From Lepidurus packardi (Eukaryota; Arthropoda; Branchiopoda; Notostraca; Triopsidae), in NCBI GenBank assembly GCA_023053545.1, contig JAKZAN010000006.1, positions 9,146,351 to 9,210,350 on the forward strand: DNA of 64,000 bases, in the 5' to 3' direction. The notes under the pieces are model-generated. The model was given only the letters and a program-made list of their open reading frames with translations, was not told where the DNA came from and searched no databases. Shown piece after piece: positions 44,980-60,773 of this stretch. The position numbers and the translations under genes were made by a program. Every line of letters begins with the position of its first letter. Position 1 is the first letter of the stretch.

Positions 44980-47817
44980 CAATGCCTGGTGATCTGTCAC
45001 CACCGTAAACTCGCGCCCCAATAAGTAATGTTTGTATTTTGCGACGCCTTTAATTAGGGCCAACATTTCTTGCTCTGTGACGCTATAATTTTGCTCGGCA
45101 GGCTTCCACAATCCAGATGCGAAAGACACCGCATACTCCCGCTCGGCTTCATCTTTTTGGGACAACACCACTCCCCAGCCTCCCTTGCTCGCATCGGTCG
45201 TGAGCCAGAACGGACGCTCGGGATCGACTCTCCTCAAAACTGGCTCTCGCGACAAGGCGTCACGAAGCTGGTTGAAAGCACATGCTTCCTTCCCTGACCA
45301 GAACCAAGGGGTTTCCTTACGGGTCAAGTTGACGAGGGGTGCTGCCATCGATGCAAAGTTGGGTATGAAATGGCGGTAGTACCCGCTCAAGCCCAAAAAT
45401 CTTCGAATGTCTCGTACGCAGCCTGGAGTGGGCCAACTGCCTATGGCTGCCACTTTGTCAAGAGAAGGCTTCAAACCACCGGCGCTGATGATATGGCCCA
45501 AAAACGCAGCCTCTCGCGTGAAGAATTGGCACTTTTCAGGGTTAAGCTTCAACCCGCCATTCCTGATGCGCTGCAAAACCTCCTCCACGTCCGTAACGTG
45601 TTGCTCGAAACTGGAGCTGAATATAAGCACATCATCAAGGTATATGAGGACTGACTTCCAGCGTAAGCCTCCCATGAGATAATCCATCAGGCGTTGGAAT
45701 GTGCCTGACGCGTTGGTTAAGCCAAAGGGTAAGACGGTGAATTGGAATAAATCCTCGCCCGTCGTAAATGCCGTCACTTCCTTCGATCCGGACTCCATGG
45801 GGATTTGCCAATAGCCCGACCGCTGATCCAAACTAGTGAACCACTGGGCCTTACCAACAGCCGCCAGCAAGTCATCCATGCGCGGAAGTGGATAGCTATC
45901 CTTTTTCGTAACCGCATTCACTCGCCGAAAATCCACGCAGAAACGGTATGACCCGTCTTTCTTTTTCACGAGGACGATCGGGCTCGCCCACGGTGATGCG
46001 CTTGTCTCGATGACGTTGCTAGCCAGCATGCTGCCTACCTGCTCCCGCACCACGTCCCTTAGGTGGACTGGAGTACGATACGCCCGCTGCTTAATGGGTG
46101 GTCCATTTGTCTCGATCAGGTGCTCGACGTCTGCTACCCGCCCGATCTTGCCATCATACGAGAACACATCCTCATATCGCGACAGCATCTTGCGAACCTG
46201 CTCTCTTCGGGCACCCTCCAAGTGGTCCAAAGTTATCGACCCCACGTCGCTCCTGATCTTGTCGCTCTCCACAGGGGGCAGCATATCCTCCACCAACTCG
46301 CCGATGCTAACCTCTCCCACATCTTCCTCTGGCCCAATTTCCAACGGCTCTGACGACACGTTGAGCAGGCGTACAGAAATAACTTCGGCCCCTTCCGCAA
46401 TGCAGGCACGCCCCATCAACAGGCCTTTACCGCCCGCTCTTCGGCTTGGCTCCACGAGCAATACTTCTGAGGTGGTTAGGCGGCGGGTGCTGAACGGCCT
46501 TCTCACAGTCGCTGGCAGCAAAGCTTCCGTGCCCGGGTCGATGACGGTTAACTCGCGAACCCTAACCGCGCCGCGGAAATCGCTGGGGCTTAGACGAACT
46601 CCGAACAGTTCGACTCGATTGGATGCAAAGTCGATCTTCGCAGAAGCAAGACGAAGGTAGTCCATACCCAGGATCAAATCGTCGGTACAGCTGGCCAAGA
46701 TCAAGTCCACGTCGGTAGTCTCGGCGCTTCCCACCCGCAAGGCCACTCGCGTAACGCCATCGGTCCGCAACTCCTGACTTCGATCCGCCGTTGTCACCCG
46801 ATGACTTGTGTCGCGTACCCGAAGTCCGGGAATTCTATCTGCAAGATTAAGGCCCATCAGCGACTCTTCGCTCCCACTGTCGATTACCGCGTTGCAAGGT
46901 AGTCCACCCGCCAGAGCATGCACGACGTAGCAAGCATCGGTGGGGAGACGCCGACTCGTCACAGCTCCGCCTGACGCGCTCGATGATGCCCTGGGGTCGC
47001 CGCTCTGGCTTTTGCAATTGGCCCGCACGTGCCCGACTTGGTTGCATACCCGGCACTTTGTACGACAATCGGCCGTGACGTGCCCCTTCAACCCACAGGA
47101 ACCACAACGAACCTCGCACTCACGCTTGACGTGCCCCGTTTGCTTGCAGGCGTAGCAGGTAATGCGCTTGTTACCGCTGGAATACTTAGCCGGACCACTA
47201 GCCATCTTCTGGTCGCCTCCACGCCCGTCTTGCGTACCACCCTTCGGGTCATCTTGACTCACCGTCTTCCGGTTAACCGAACTCTTTCTCTCAGACTGCC
47301 GCGCTAATTGTCGGGACATTCGCCAAATATTCACTTTCGCTACCAGCCCGGACAGGCTGCTAATTTGGGCGTCGTAGAAAGCAGCGCGCCACTCCACTGG
47401 CAGACCCTTAATAAATTGTTCCATTACGAACTTCTCAACCGTTGCCTCCTCCTTGATTTCGGGATTGGCTGCTCTAAACAGTCGCTTGAGGTCCGTTGCG
47501 TAAACGTGCGGCATCTCCTCCCGCAAGAGCCTTCGGTCGTAAAATTCTGCCAAGTATAAACGCTGTGCTTCCACCGGCGAGAAAATACCCCTCAGAGCGG
47601 CCTCCAACCCGTCGATAGTCTCCGGAAATGGTTCCAGGCCATCCACAGCTATCCCTGCTGGTCCTTCCAGCAAAGCAGGCAATATACGCCGGCACATGTT
47701 GTCCGTCCAGCTGTTAGCTACCGCTACCCGGTGAAAACGTGAGAGGAACTGGCCGAAATCTCCGGTTCCATTGAAGGTTGGCGGATGCACCAGTGCCCTC
47801 GCATTAGCGTTAGCCAT
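44947..47817 (-). pseudogene. Copy 4 gag-protease-RT ORF (956 codons from ATG), truncated
   Basis: Asp189 as in copy 2 but Met102 as in copies 1 and 3. Private changes cluster at the gag start: Arg-to-Pro at residue 13 (47780) and two adjacent bases upstream of the ATG (47820-47821). The latter remove an in-frame stop and extend the open frame six codons upstream to a GTG. The ATG at 47815-47817 is kept as start because it is shared by all copies. Confidence 0.92.
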
Positions 47818-47946
47818 TCCCAACCCGACGTCCACTTCTTCCCGATCCAGATTGAACTCGCTTCTTGTGTCACGCTGACGTAGACGTACTCGCTGGGCTG
47901 GCTACGTGGCAAGGTATCCCCGGCTGCTCGGGATCCCACCGCTGAA

Positions 47947-48302
47947 TGTTATGGGAGTAAATGCACGTTTGACACGAAGAACGAGGGGAAAAATACGTAC
48001 TGTATTCAACACCTCAACTGTCGATGTTACAACAATGACAGTGTAAATGATAATTAACAATGGGGGGTTGATTTCACGGGCACGCCTATCTCTTTTGCTC
48101 ACTTGACAAAACCTCTGTTCTCTAAGACCACTCTTTCTCTTCTCTCTCCCTTGGATTCCCCACTCCCGAACTCAACTCACTTTTCTACCTCGGGGGTTGA
48201 CATCGTACAAACAAGGTAACACAAAACAAAACAAGGGAAAACTGGTGCCCGTTTACCCCAAGCCTAGCGCTTACTAGTGCACATGTACCGGGGTACATAA
48301 CA
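47947..48302 (-). repeat. LTR E (outer, 5' LTR of copy 4), 356 bp
   Basis: Full-length LTR followed by ATTA (48303-48306), the second half of the array's outer direct repeat. As the 5' LTR of the minus-strand array it would hold the promoter for any transcript entering copy 4. Confidence 0.93.
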
Positions 48303-48306
48303 ATTA

Positions 48307-49318
48307 CAAATTAATGATATTTAATGTCCCGTCTAGCCTCGGTATTAGGTTAGGGCAAGCTTGGGTTAGGTTAGTTTAAGGCTAGAATTTTTTAGTATTT
48401 TTTTCGCATTGTATATAGTATCACAGACTATAACATAATATATTCGTGTGCCCATTAGTAGTTGCGCTCACCACCAAACGCTTTTCGTTCCTTTTCCTGC
48501 ACTTTTCCTATATTGATCAGTGTTCCGGAACTTCTCTGTTTTCGGAACGTCGTTCGTTAACGTTTAATCGTGAAATTCTGTTGCTCCGCTCTGTTCCAAT
48601 TCTTCAAAATTGTACTAGATGGCGCGGAATCGGAACGGCACCTTTCCCGAAAAAATTGCTCCGTTCAACTGCCACTTTCGGTGTGTAACGTAAATTTGTG
48701 ATTTACACTAACGGATTTCACACTAAAAAGGAGGAAAACTGGCCTGGGAAAAAGGTGTACACGGTTTTAATTTAATTTAGATAGGATAGTTTATTTAAAG
48801 TGGGGATTTAGCTCGGGGCTTCTACAACAATCAAAACGGTAACTCCGTCTTTTACACTCGCGCGCTTTTCCTCTCGCTCCCTCTCTCTGACTCTTGGCCT
48901 TTCACTGGCGTTCTCCTTACCTCTCGCACGCCATCTGCCGCTACAGGTGCAACCTGCTCCGTTCCGCTCAAAGGAGCGGAACAGAAGAAGTTTTCAGGGA
49001 AGTTCCAAAACACTTGTGTTGATCCCATCACCAGTGAAAGTGAACTACGAACTGAACAATACAGAGCCTGTCCTGTCCTACTAAGACTTGCGCAGGCGTA
49101 GTAAGGATTAGCTTCGATAATTTAGCACAGGGAAGATGGGAAGAGAGCGTTCTGTGTAAACTTTATTAGCTGTGACAACAGCTTAATATATCGTCCAGAC
49201 TTTTAAACTTTATATACTGTGTATGTAACATTCTGTGGGTCGGTAGTGAGGGAGCGGTAATATAAAATGGCTGCATGATATTATTGTCGTTTCCAACGGG
49301 GAATTATGTTGAAATAAG
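48307..49318. other. Region between the array and LIMK1 (promoter and 5' UTR)
   Basis: About 1 kb with no protein-like ORF. It is unusually rich in GGAAC/GTTCC and GCTCCG(C/T)T motifs between 48520 and 49010. AAAATGGCTGC at 49264-49274, 45 bp before the LIMK1 ATG, resembles a YY1-type site. The LIMK1 transcription start should be here. Confidence 0.5.
48961..48982. repeat. Perfect 9-bp hairpin GTTCCGCTC-AAAG-GAGCGGAAC
   Basis: Arms 48961-48969 and 48974-48982 with a 4-base loop. Related half-sites occur near 48580 and 48657. Confidence 0.85.
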
Positions 49319-53195
<3,877 letters not shown>

Positions 53196-56100
53196 CCCTA
53201 CCCTTTCGCTCTCGTGCTTTTGCCATTTCGTTTTCCCCAGACTTTGTCTTTTTCTTGTATATTTCCCCTCCCCTATTCACTCACCAAATCGACACTTGAT
53301 TCTAAACCATTCCATTTCCGTATGAAAATACGCACACTCTTTATTTGTTTATTGTATATGGGCGTTGGAAAAATTTGGGGAAGTTTGCTCTCATGAACGC
53401 CAAGTGAGTGATTTCGTTGAGGTAAGTTCCTCAACTTATTACCAAATTTTTTCCTATTCTCCTTTTCAAGTTCTTTTCTGGCTTGTTAAGTTCCCTTGTT
53501 TTCACTTGCAGTTATTGTTCTAAGTAATTCTTGTGCATTTCGTTTGTAACTGAAAAGGGCTTGTTTGATCGTTGCAGTTTGGTTGGTCTTGATGGTCGTA
53601 ATCCATTCGGAGACATTTATGCTCCCTTAACGAGTTATGCAGATCTTCGCTTCTGGCACTGGGTTGGATGTGAAGGACATTGACCATCCAATTTTTGGTT
53701 TCATCCATTTTTCAATGGATAAATCTCTTCATTGGTGGGAGGGTAGGCGCGGCTCGTGGTGAACTTGGAACACTGCTCTCTGCAACCCTTTTCCATTAAC
53801 TGCCTGAACCCGTAACAGGACAAAAGCTTTCGGAAGAGCCTGGCACAACTTGAAAAAGCTGCAAGAAAACGAAATAAAGCAAGAAAAAACAAAGTAATAG
53901 GGAGAGAAAAGTTGCCGGCAGTCTTCAAGTGCCTTTGTTTCTCTCTCTCTCTCTTGAAGTTCCTCTAGACATTTTGGATGTGGGATGGCCCGGGGAAAAA
54001 GTTTGCGTGCGTCAAGGTTGAGAACTTTCCACGAAAGCGTCGGCGCCTCTTTTTACCCTTGTCTCGTTTTAGGGTGAAGTAATCTCAATCGAAGTAAACG
54101 AGAGGGCGTGGTCTACCAAGGTGTGAAAAACTTCGGCTGCGGGGTGGACGGGGTCTAGTTTGGGGGTTTTGGAAGGTATGCAGTACTTCAACATTGTTTG
54201 GACAGTTTCAAGTGAAGTTCATGTGGGGAATCTCGTGTATGTTGTGTGGTGGATAAATACTATTTTTTTCTTATTGATAGGTCTTTTTTCTTTTTTTTCG
54301 CTATGTTTTGAAGAGCTAAAAAGGGACTGTCGATGCCCAGCGGAAGGTTTCCTTCAGTCTCGTGTCCCACACTGCAGTCGGCTTGTCGGTGCCTTCCCCA
54401 GTGGATGCTGTGTTTAAACTTAACATTCCGACGACGTGCTCAAGCAAGACTCTTGTCGTTCTCCACGTGACCTTTTTATTAGAACAAGAGAGTGGTGGAT
54501 ACCGGTTATGGGGTGAAATTGTTGACGTAAGTGCATTTGCGAATTATTTAGCACGTCTCTATTTCTTGCAATTTGGTTTTTACTTATCATCTCCCCCAAA
54601 CTGTGGGTATGAAAGTGATAGGCTCTCATCTTTGTCGTTTGTGGGCATGTGTGACAATAGAATGGAGCACGGATTTGGAAGAAAACAAGTTGAAAAACCC
54701 AAGTTGTACATCATGAGGTTTTCTGATTTTATTGGGGATTATTTGAGTTTTCCGGGGTTTTTTTCTCAGGTATAAATGACACGATTGCGTGCACGGATAA
54801 TCGAGTATACTTAAAAAACAAAAATTGCAGTGTTTTTTTCCCCGGTTCAGGTTTCGGGCGTTGAGGAGTGCGAGGCATGTGCTACATGAGGGGCGGGATA
54901 TACATTTTACTTGGGCTAATTTGCATGTTATCCAGGGGTAATTGGAGGGTGCTTGATCGTTTTTCGTCTGCTTGGGAGTTTGACTTGGAAGAAGTTTGTG
55001 TGCCGAAAGCGTGACTTATGCCCACTACCGGGTCCGAGTCCGTCTTTAGCCTGAAACGCAAAACCAAGGCCAATAGTGTTGGATTACTTTGCGGGAAGTA
55101 GCGACTCGGCTTGCGTATTCCTTTTTCTTATTAATTTGGGACTTGGACATGGCTGCCTTGTTTTTGTTTTGCTTCCACTCCATTTTTTCTTGTGGTATGG
55201 GTGTGCGACACAACGCCCACCCCTCTTCCCCCCTTTGAGCTTAAAGTGTCCATGCCGACTTGTTTGACGTGAGCGATTTTATTACTATTATTTTTGTGTG
55301 CACACTTGTCATTTTTTTCGGGGAAGACGACATGCAAAACTCCGAGACTTTTTATTTACTGAGACCCTATGGAAGTGACCCCAATTTCTTATTCACTCAA
55401 AGAGCGACGTTTAAAAAATTATCCTGGAGACATAATATTACTGGATAGGGATCTCATAAAGAGATCAGATAATTACAAAAAATAGTGTCCCGGAAACTAG
55501 TCAATTAAAAATGAGTACTTACAAAAATGTGTCGGAACACAAGACTTCTATAAACTGTTAAACAGCTAGACTCGAACAGAAAACAAATCTGGTAGAAAAT
55601 GCTACAATAAGTTTAAAATAGTAAGACGGTTTGGGCTAAAAATGACTCAATTGAGAAATACCATACTGTTTCCGTGAATGCGTTATGTTCTGTGTTTATA
55701 ACACAATTTCATTGTCACAATTTTCTTCTACAAACCATAAAGGTATTTCAATAAATAATAATATAATACGTAAGAATTAAATAAATAATACGTAAGAATT
55801 GTGTACTGTTAATTGTTACTGAAAATTTGATAAATTTTAGTGAAAAGAATAGTGTTCTAATACTTCAGTGTAGGCATTCAAATTGGGAGATTATGTTTTT
55901 GAAAACATTATCAGAGAACTTCGAAAGAGACATTCAAAGATTCTTCCAAGCACTTTTTGTAGTTTAATTCAGTTTTAAGTGCACCCTGAGCAGTAGGTTA
56001 AAATTTGTATGCGTATTACCCTCATTTATAACTTTATAAGTGGACACCGTTACTGTAAAACTTATTCACACCAATAAACCAAGTTACGAACCCCTTTCAA

Positions 56101-56721
56101 TTCTAGTTGTTAAGGTTCCCGTGTAGCTTAGCTTACGACGGGGAACGCAGAAGCAGTCATTCGTAAAAAGTACGCGAATTTTTCTTACAAAACTTCTTGA
56201 GGGAAAAATAGGCAATACCAAAGTGAACTTTTTCACTACGCGAAAAATAGCAAACAGAGAATTTGGACATAATCACATCCCATTAATTATTCAAATACTT
56301 TTTAAAGCAAATATCACGTAAATTTAGTAGATGGTTGTAAATAGTTACCTTGCTTGGCGTTATATGTGCAGGAGCAATGCGCGTTCATTTACACCCGTGC
56401 AACGTAGTGCGCGCCTCCTTGGGGTAGATTGCGTGTAACGCGGGAGCCTTAAACGTTCACTTAAACTTCTGGTTTCTTCATAAGAAATAAATCACCAGGT
56501 TTTTTTGTTGGATAACTGTCCGTATGTATACAGTCTTTTTGTTTAAAATTTGTCTTGCTTAAGACTTGCAGGGCAGTCCAGTTGCAGCAAGACGTTTATT
56601 CGCCTTTGCCGAGTGAAAAGAAAACCCAAAAAATAATTAAGCGAAAGTCAAAAGGAAATCAAAAAGTGCAACGAAATCGCAGAATTTGAAGTGACGACGT
56701 TTTTTACTGTTATTTTTATAG
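53196..56721 (+). other. LIMK1 3' UTR and intergenic sequence
   Basis: 3.5 kb without a recognisable coding exon. Short ORFs on both strands lack family resemblance and splice support. An AATACGTAAGAATT direct repeat occurs at 55765-55778 and 55787-55800. The LIMK1 transcript must end somewhere in the first part. Confidence 0.5.
53873..53878 (+). terminator. Candidate LIMK1 poly(A) signal AATAAA
   Basis: First plain AATAAA found on the plus strand after the LIMK1 stop, 678 bp downstream. Variant signals closer to the stop are possible. Confidence 0.35.
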
Positions 56722-56933
56722 AATCCGAACTCGTCCACGTCACTATGTGTGAGTGCAGTCGAAGACATCGAAACAGCAGTACCGGGAACGGGGCTTCTTC
56801 AAACGGCCCTACCTGGCCACGCCCCCCTCCGCCTCGCTCTGCATCCAAAGGGGCCATGCTCTCAAGCAAGAAACCCGCCTCTCAGCGCTCTGTGCAACGC
56901 CCCAGACATCGGAATCCCTCGCCGAGTCCCGAG
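56722..56933 (+). CDS. Candidate exon of the right-hand gene (alternative 5' exon)
   Basis: A good acceptor (TTATTTTTATAG, ending 56721) and a strong donor (GAG then GTAAGG) bound 212 bp. In the frame that ends in phase 0 it encodes a Ser/Pro/Arg-rich peptide with an ATG at 56745 (MCECSRRHRNSSTGNG) and ends RHRNPSPSPE. It could join the phase-0 exon at 62272. The other two frames are also open, so coding status and frame are uncertain. Confidence 0.35.
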
Positions 56934-58961
56934 GTAAGGCAAACCACGCCCTTTCTCTACTTCTTTCTCTATCTACTCCCTTATTATGTGGTCTACGTAT
57001 ACAAAAAGGCCATGTGTTCTACATCCGTTAGCGCCCCTTGATACTCCTTTAATCGCCCAACGGTCCCTGCCGACTTGTTAGGCAAACGGATTCTCTATAT
57101 CGTCCGTTTCTTTTTCATTTCATCTTCGTATTTTTTCTTTATTGAAGGAGATGAGTCTGGAAAGCTCTTGTGTGTAGCTTCTTCTCCAAAGTCTCTTGCA
57201 CTCTAAATGCTATACTAGTCAATGAGCTGGGCGCCAGGACGTCCCGTTGACAGTATATACAAGTATCTGTGCTTCTTGCTTTTATCCTACAAATGATTCT
57301 TATCCTAATTGGAAGCGAGAGAGAGCCTTCCCTCCAAGTAAAAAGTGGCAACAAAAAATAACAAGATAACATTTGTTTTCTTTTTTTATCGAAGGATGGG
57401 CAAAGAAAGAGGACTGGTTTTTGCAACGAGATTCATACCATCCAGTAAAGGATAACTTACACGCCCACCTACGCAAATTTTTGTATTAATGTTTTTTATT
57501 TTGCTCTGGGTTGGCTTTCTAATGCAGTTAGTCGGAGGCTGTGACGAGGAAAGAGTTAAAAGATGACCACTGTGCATATCCTCTTTCGTTCGTGGTCTTT
57601 TCTTCATTCCTCTTGTGACTGCTTGCCCAACCGCATGTCGAATCCGTAGCCATCCCAACCTGCTCCTAGTTATCCTTGACCATTTCAAAGAGGCTTTTCG
57701 AAAAAAATATGTGACTTGTGTACGCCTAAACGAAAACATGGGCACAGTATGCTGCGTGCATCGCGTGCCTCGTGATGGCACTAGGACTTCACCTGATCAG
57801 GTATTTAAAGTACTCCATAAGGGGGCGTGACTTCAATTTACAAGGGAAGTCCCTACAAATTCTTAAAATTGCTGCTCGTTTCCGGACAAAAGGTCAACTT
57901 CTTAGAATAAACTACGTTAGGTTAAGTGTTAATTTATGTTAGGTTAGACTATAGGTTACATTACGTTTGTTATCTTATAGTTTTTGGCGTTCGAATAGAG
58001 CGCCGTAGTAGCGTTTTCATCTTAATCGACGAACGCTGTCTGACGTAGTAGCACCAAGCTTTTCTTAAACCCAGTATACAAGAGAGGGTGTCACCGGCCC
58101 ATCAAAAGAAAAAGTGGTTTCAAATCAAGTTACTCAATACGTTTTGAAGGAAGATTTCTAGGGTTTTGTGGTGACTACCTGCACCCATGCCTGGTGTATG
58201 TATACATGTGATGTGTTTGTGTCGCGTGTGGCTCGTAATGTTGCATAGGAGAGACGAAGGCCAGCGATTGATTTCCCTCCCTCTCTTTCGAAAAAGCCCC
58301 GTAGGGCGGAAAGCTTCTCTCTGGTCTGGGTCTGTTTTTCAAATTTTCCACAGTTACTCCAGGCTAAGGCCACAGCATCCCCACGAGATCTCTTATAGTC
58401 TTCGGGAGCCGCAGAACTGTAAAGCTGAACGCGGTTTCTCTAAATTTTCCAGTCGCTTTTGGTCCGTCCGTCCCTACTCTTATGAGTTGAGGCGCTCCTC
58501 ACCAAACTAGTCAGCCAGTCGTTACTCAGCAATTGTTCATTCTTCTTCTAGAACGACATGGAAAGGGTGTTTTCTTTTATTTTTTCTCCCAGCACACCTT
58601 TTATTTTCTACAGGTGAATTATTTGCGTATCCCCCTGCGAAAGTAAAAGCCAAAAGAAGTGTCGTGGAATGATTTGAATCTCTCTTCAGCAACTTTTGCA
58701 GGCCAAGTTGCATACGAACGAGTCCGCGGAATCCTAAATTAGCTTCGGGAACTGTGCCAAAGTCCTCAATGTTACCTTGGACTGTACTTCACTCATGGTT
58801 TACTGCGCCATCTTGTATCAGTTCCATCCTCTGAAATACAAAAGACCGAGGGGCAAAAAAACAGGACCTATCATAATTTTCCAATGATTAAGATACAAAA
58901 AAACAAACTGATGAAGTGAAACGTCGGGACTTCGTTGTGAAGAGAAGGCAAAACGAACGAA
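56934..58961 (+). other. Presumed intronic or intergenic sequence
   Basis: 2 kb with no supported coding exon. An ORF at 57615-57830 with a CAG/GTATTT end was considered but has no family resemblance. Confidence 0.45.
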
Positions 58962-59126
58962 ATGATGGAGCCGAGGTTGAAACCTTTCCAACGTAGTCAA
59001 TCAGAGGCTGACTGGGGGGGTGGAGGGGGCAGTGGTAACAGTAGTATGAAACTGGACGGGGCGTGGCCAGTGACAGCTCCTCCTCTATGTGTTGGTGCTG
59101 CGGGTCCGGCGCTACTGCGTAGACGC
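58962..59126 (+). CDS. Candidate alternative first coding exon of the right-hand gene
   Basis: Starts with two ATGs and encodes MMEPRLKPFQRSQSEADW, a glycine run and a tail ending LLRRR, then a strong donor (CGC then GTAAGT) in phase 0. RSQSEADW looks like a basophilic kinase or 14-3-3 site. The phase matches the exon at 62272. No acceptor was needed if transcription starts upstream. Unrecognised family. Confidence 0.45.
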
Positions 59127-60072
59127 GTAAGTCAAACAATTTTCTTCCTTAAAAAAAAAAAAGAGTCAAATCTTTTTTATTTTTATCAAATACCTGTCCA
59201 AGTACTGAAACTTGTCCAAATCCCCACCGGATTTGTTTGGAGCATTGAGACATACTTACAAACCTTTAAAGCACCGCAATAGGCAAGCAACAAGCGCAAG
59301 CAAACCTAGCCTTACATGGGCAAGTTTTGTCCGACCAAGAAACGCAAACATGGTCCGAATTTTCTTTTCAGCTTTTATGCCCACAACAAACATGCTTCGG
59401 TGGCAATAACAGCCTTGGGAGGGTCTCCCAGTTCTACCCCTTACCCAACTCAAAACTCCCACCCCCTCCCCACCTTAAGAAACTGTTTTTTGAGTGCGCC
59501 TCTGCCAAGCCCCGCCTCCTTACCTCCCTTACGATGGCGATTTGGTAATTGGTTTCTGGCTAGGTTTAACTTTCCAGGAATTTCTAGAACGTTCCGTTCT
59601 TGAAGCGGTTCTTTACTTCCTAGTAAAACATCTTCCGCAACATTCACCCGAGCTTTTTCTGTGGGCGTGCGGAGTTTGTATTACTAGTTTAGAGGGTTTT
59701 AATTTTTAAGAGTTTTCCTTGTTTAGCTTGGTTTAGAAACCCTTACTTGCTCTATAACCCGCCCTGAAAGCAACTTAAAAGGACAAAAACCTCCTCTGGG
59801 GAAGCTCTCTGAAATTGGAGAAGAGGGACAAAAAGAAAGTAAGCTAGGGCTGACTGATAAGAGACGCGACGATTATGAATCATAGCGTTACGTCGACTAC
59901 GCCCGCTTAGGCGGAATGTAATACCTTATTTTTGGGTTACCTGCTAGGAAAGGGGCGTGTTCCGTGAACGCCCCTTAACTAACTGCGTCGGAGATGCACA
60001 CAAACACATACACACCTGGCTGTTGTCTTTTCTCCTCGCCCCTTTATGGGAGCAGTTTCCAGGGAGAGCTAT

Positions 60073-60074
<2 letters not shown>

Positions 60075-60135
<61 letters not shown>
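60075..60135. repeat. 61-base poly(A) run followed by a GA-rich tract
   Basis: Uninterrupted A from 60075 to 60135, then GATAGAGAGAAGAGG and GAGAGAGAGAGA to about 60175. No gene-like sequence or target duplication was found upstream, so a retroposed tail is not supported. It could partly be a sequencing or assembly length artefact. Confidence 0.95.
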
Positions 60136-60137
<2 letters not shown>

Positions 60138-60387
60138 TAGAGAGAAGAGGAAAGAAAGAGAAAGAGAGAGAGAGATGAGCAGAAACATAACTGTAAATAG
60201 CTATGGGATCTTGGCTAGCATAGCGAGAAGAAGCTGACTCACATAGCTTTTAGCATGAAAAGGATGCTGGGTTCCTGAAGTCTAGCCGTGGCCAAGTTTC
60301 CAGAACAGGAAAGTTAAAGTAAAGCAGCACAAGTCTTGTTTCCTCATCTTGTCATCATCACACCCGAAACGCACTAAGCTGCACAAG

Positions 60388-60395
60388 TATAAAAG
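60388..60395 (+). promoter_or_regulatory. TATA box candidate (TATAAAAG)
   Basis: TATAAAAG is followed 25-35 bp later by a CT-rich initiator-like stretch (CTCTCTCTCCACACTCTCC). The first downstream candidate coding exon begins at 60774, giving a 5' UTR of about 350 bp. It is the best core promoter candidate in the right part of the window. Confidence 0.4.
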
Positions 60396-60773
60396 CGGAG
60401 CTCCTGCCGGCTCTCTCTCCACACTCTCCGGTTTCTTTGATCGTGATTTTATTCAACACAACTTCAAAATCCTAAATCCAAGTTGATCGCGCCTTTACGT
60501 CGAACATTTTTCTATTATTGTTTAAAAAAAAACAAAATCTGTCCATACTTTCAGAGTGTTGGAAGCTTCTAATCGAGTTTGTGAACTTTTTTCGGCGGGA
60601 GACTTATAGTTCGGATTTCCAGTTTGTTTTTATCAGCCAAGGATCACAGCTGGTTGCTATGGTAACCAGCTTATAAACCCGAGTTTCATCTGCTCTCATC
60701 TTGTGTCCTGTAACGTGTCAGTTGGGGGGAGGGGGGAAGCCACAGCTACAGCTGTCAAGGCACATCTCGCGCC

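Larger units (their letters stand above)
22335..48306 (-). mobile_element. Tandem array of four Ty3/Gypsy retroelement copies sharing LTRs, with one nested DNA transposon
   Basis: Order on the plus strand: LTR A (22339-22687), internal 1 (22688-27560), LTR B (27561-27916), internal 2 (27917-32789), LTR C (32790-33145), internal 3 (33146-42717, including a 4,699-bp insert with its duplicated TTAA), LTR D (42718-43073), internal 4 (43074-47946) and LTR E (47947-48302). Each internal region is 4,873 bp without the insert. LTRs start TGTTATG and end CATAACA. The direct repeat ATTA is found only at the outer edges (22335-22338 and 48303-48306). The domain order gag, protease, reverse transcriptase, RNase H, integrase, with no env, places it in Ty3/Gypsy (Metaviridae). 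Near-identity between copies means recent amplification, gene conversion or an assembly repeat problem. Confidence 0.93.
59127..60773 (+). other. Presumed intron or promoter sequence
   Basis: 1.65 kb with a 61-base A run followed by GA-rich sequence, and a TATA-containing promoter-like segment near 60390. No supported coding exon. Confidence 0.45.

Noticed and set aside
48521-48536. Heat-shock element (TTC-GAA-TTC array)
   Set aside because: The TTCCGGAACTTC spacing is one base short of the nTTCnnGAAnnTTCn pattern.
57386-57830. Overlapping ORFs on both strands as a gene
   Set aside because: Neither translation shows a known motif and splice signals are not mutually consistent.
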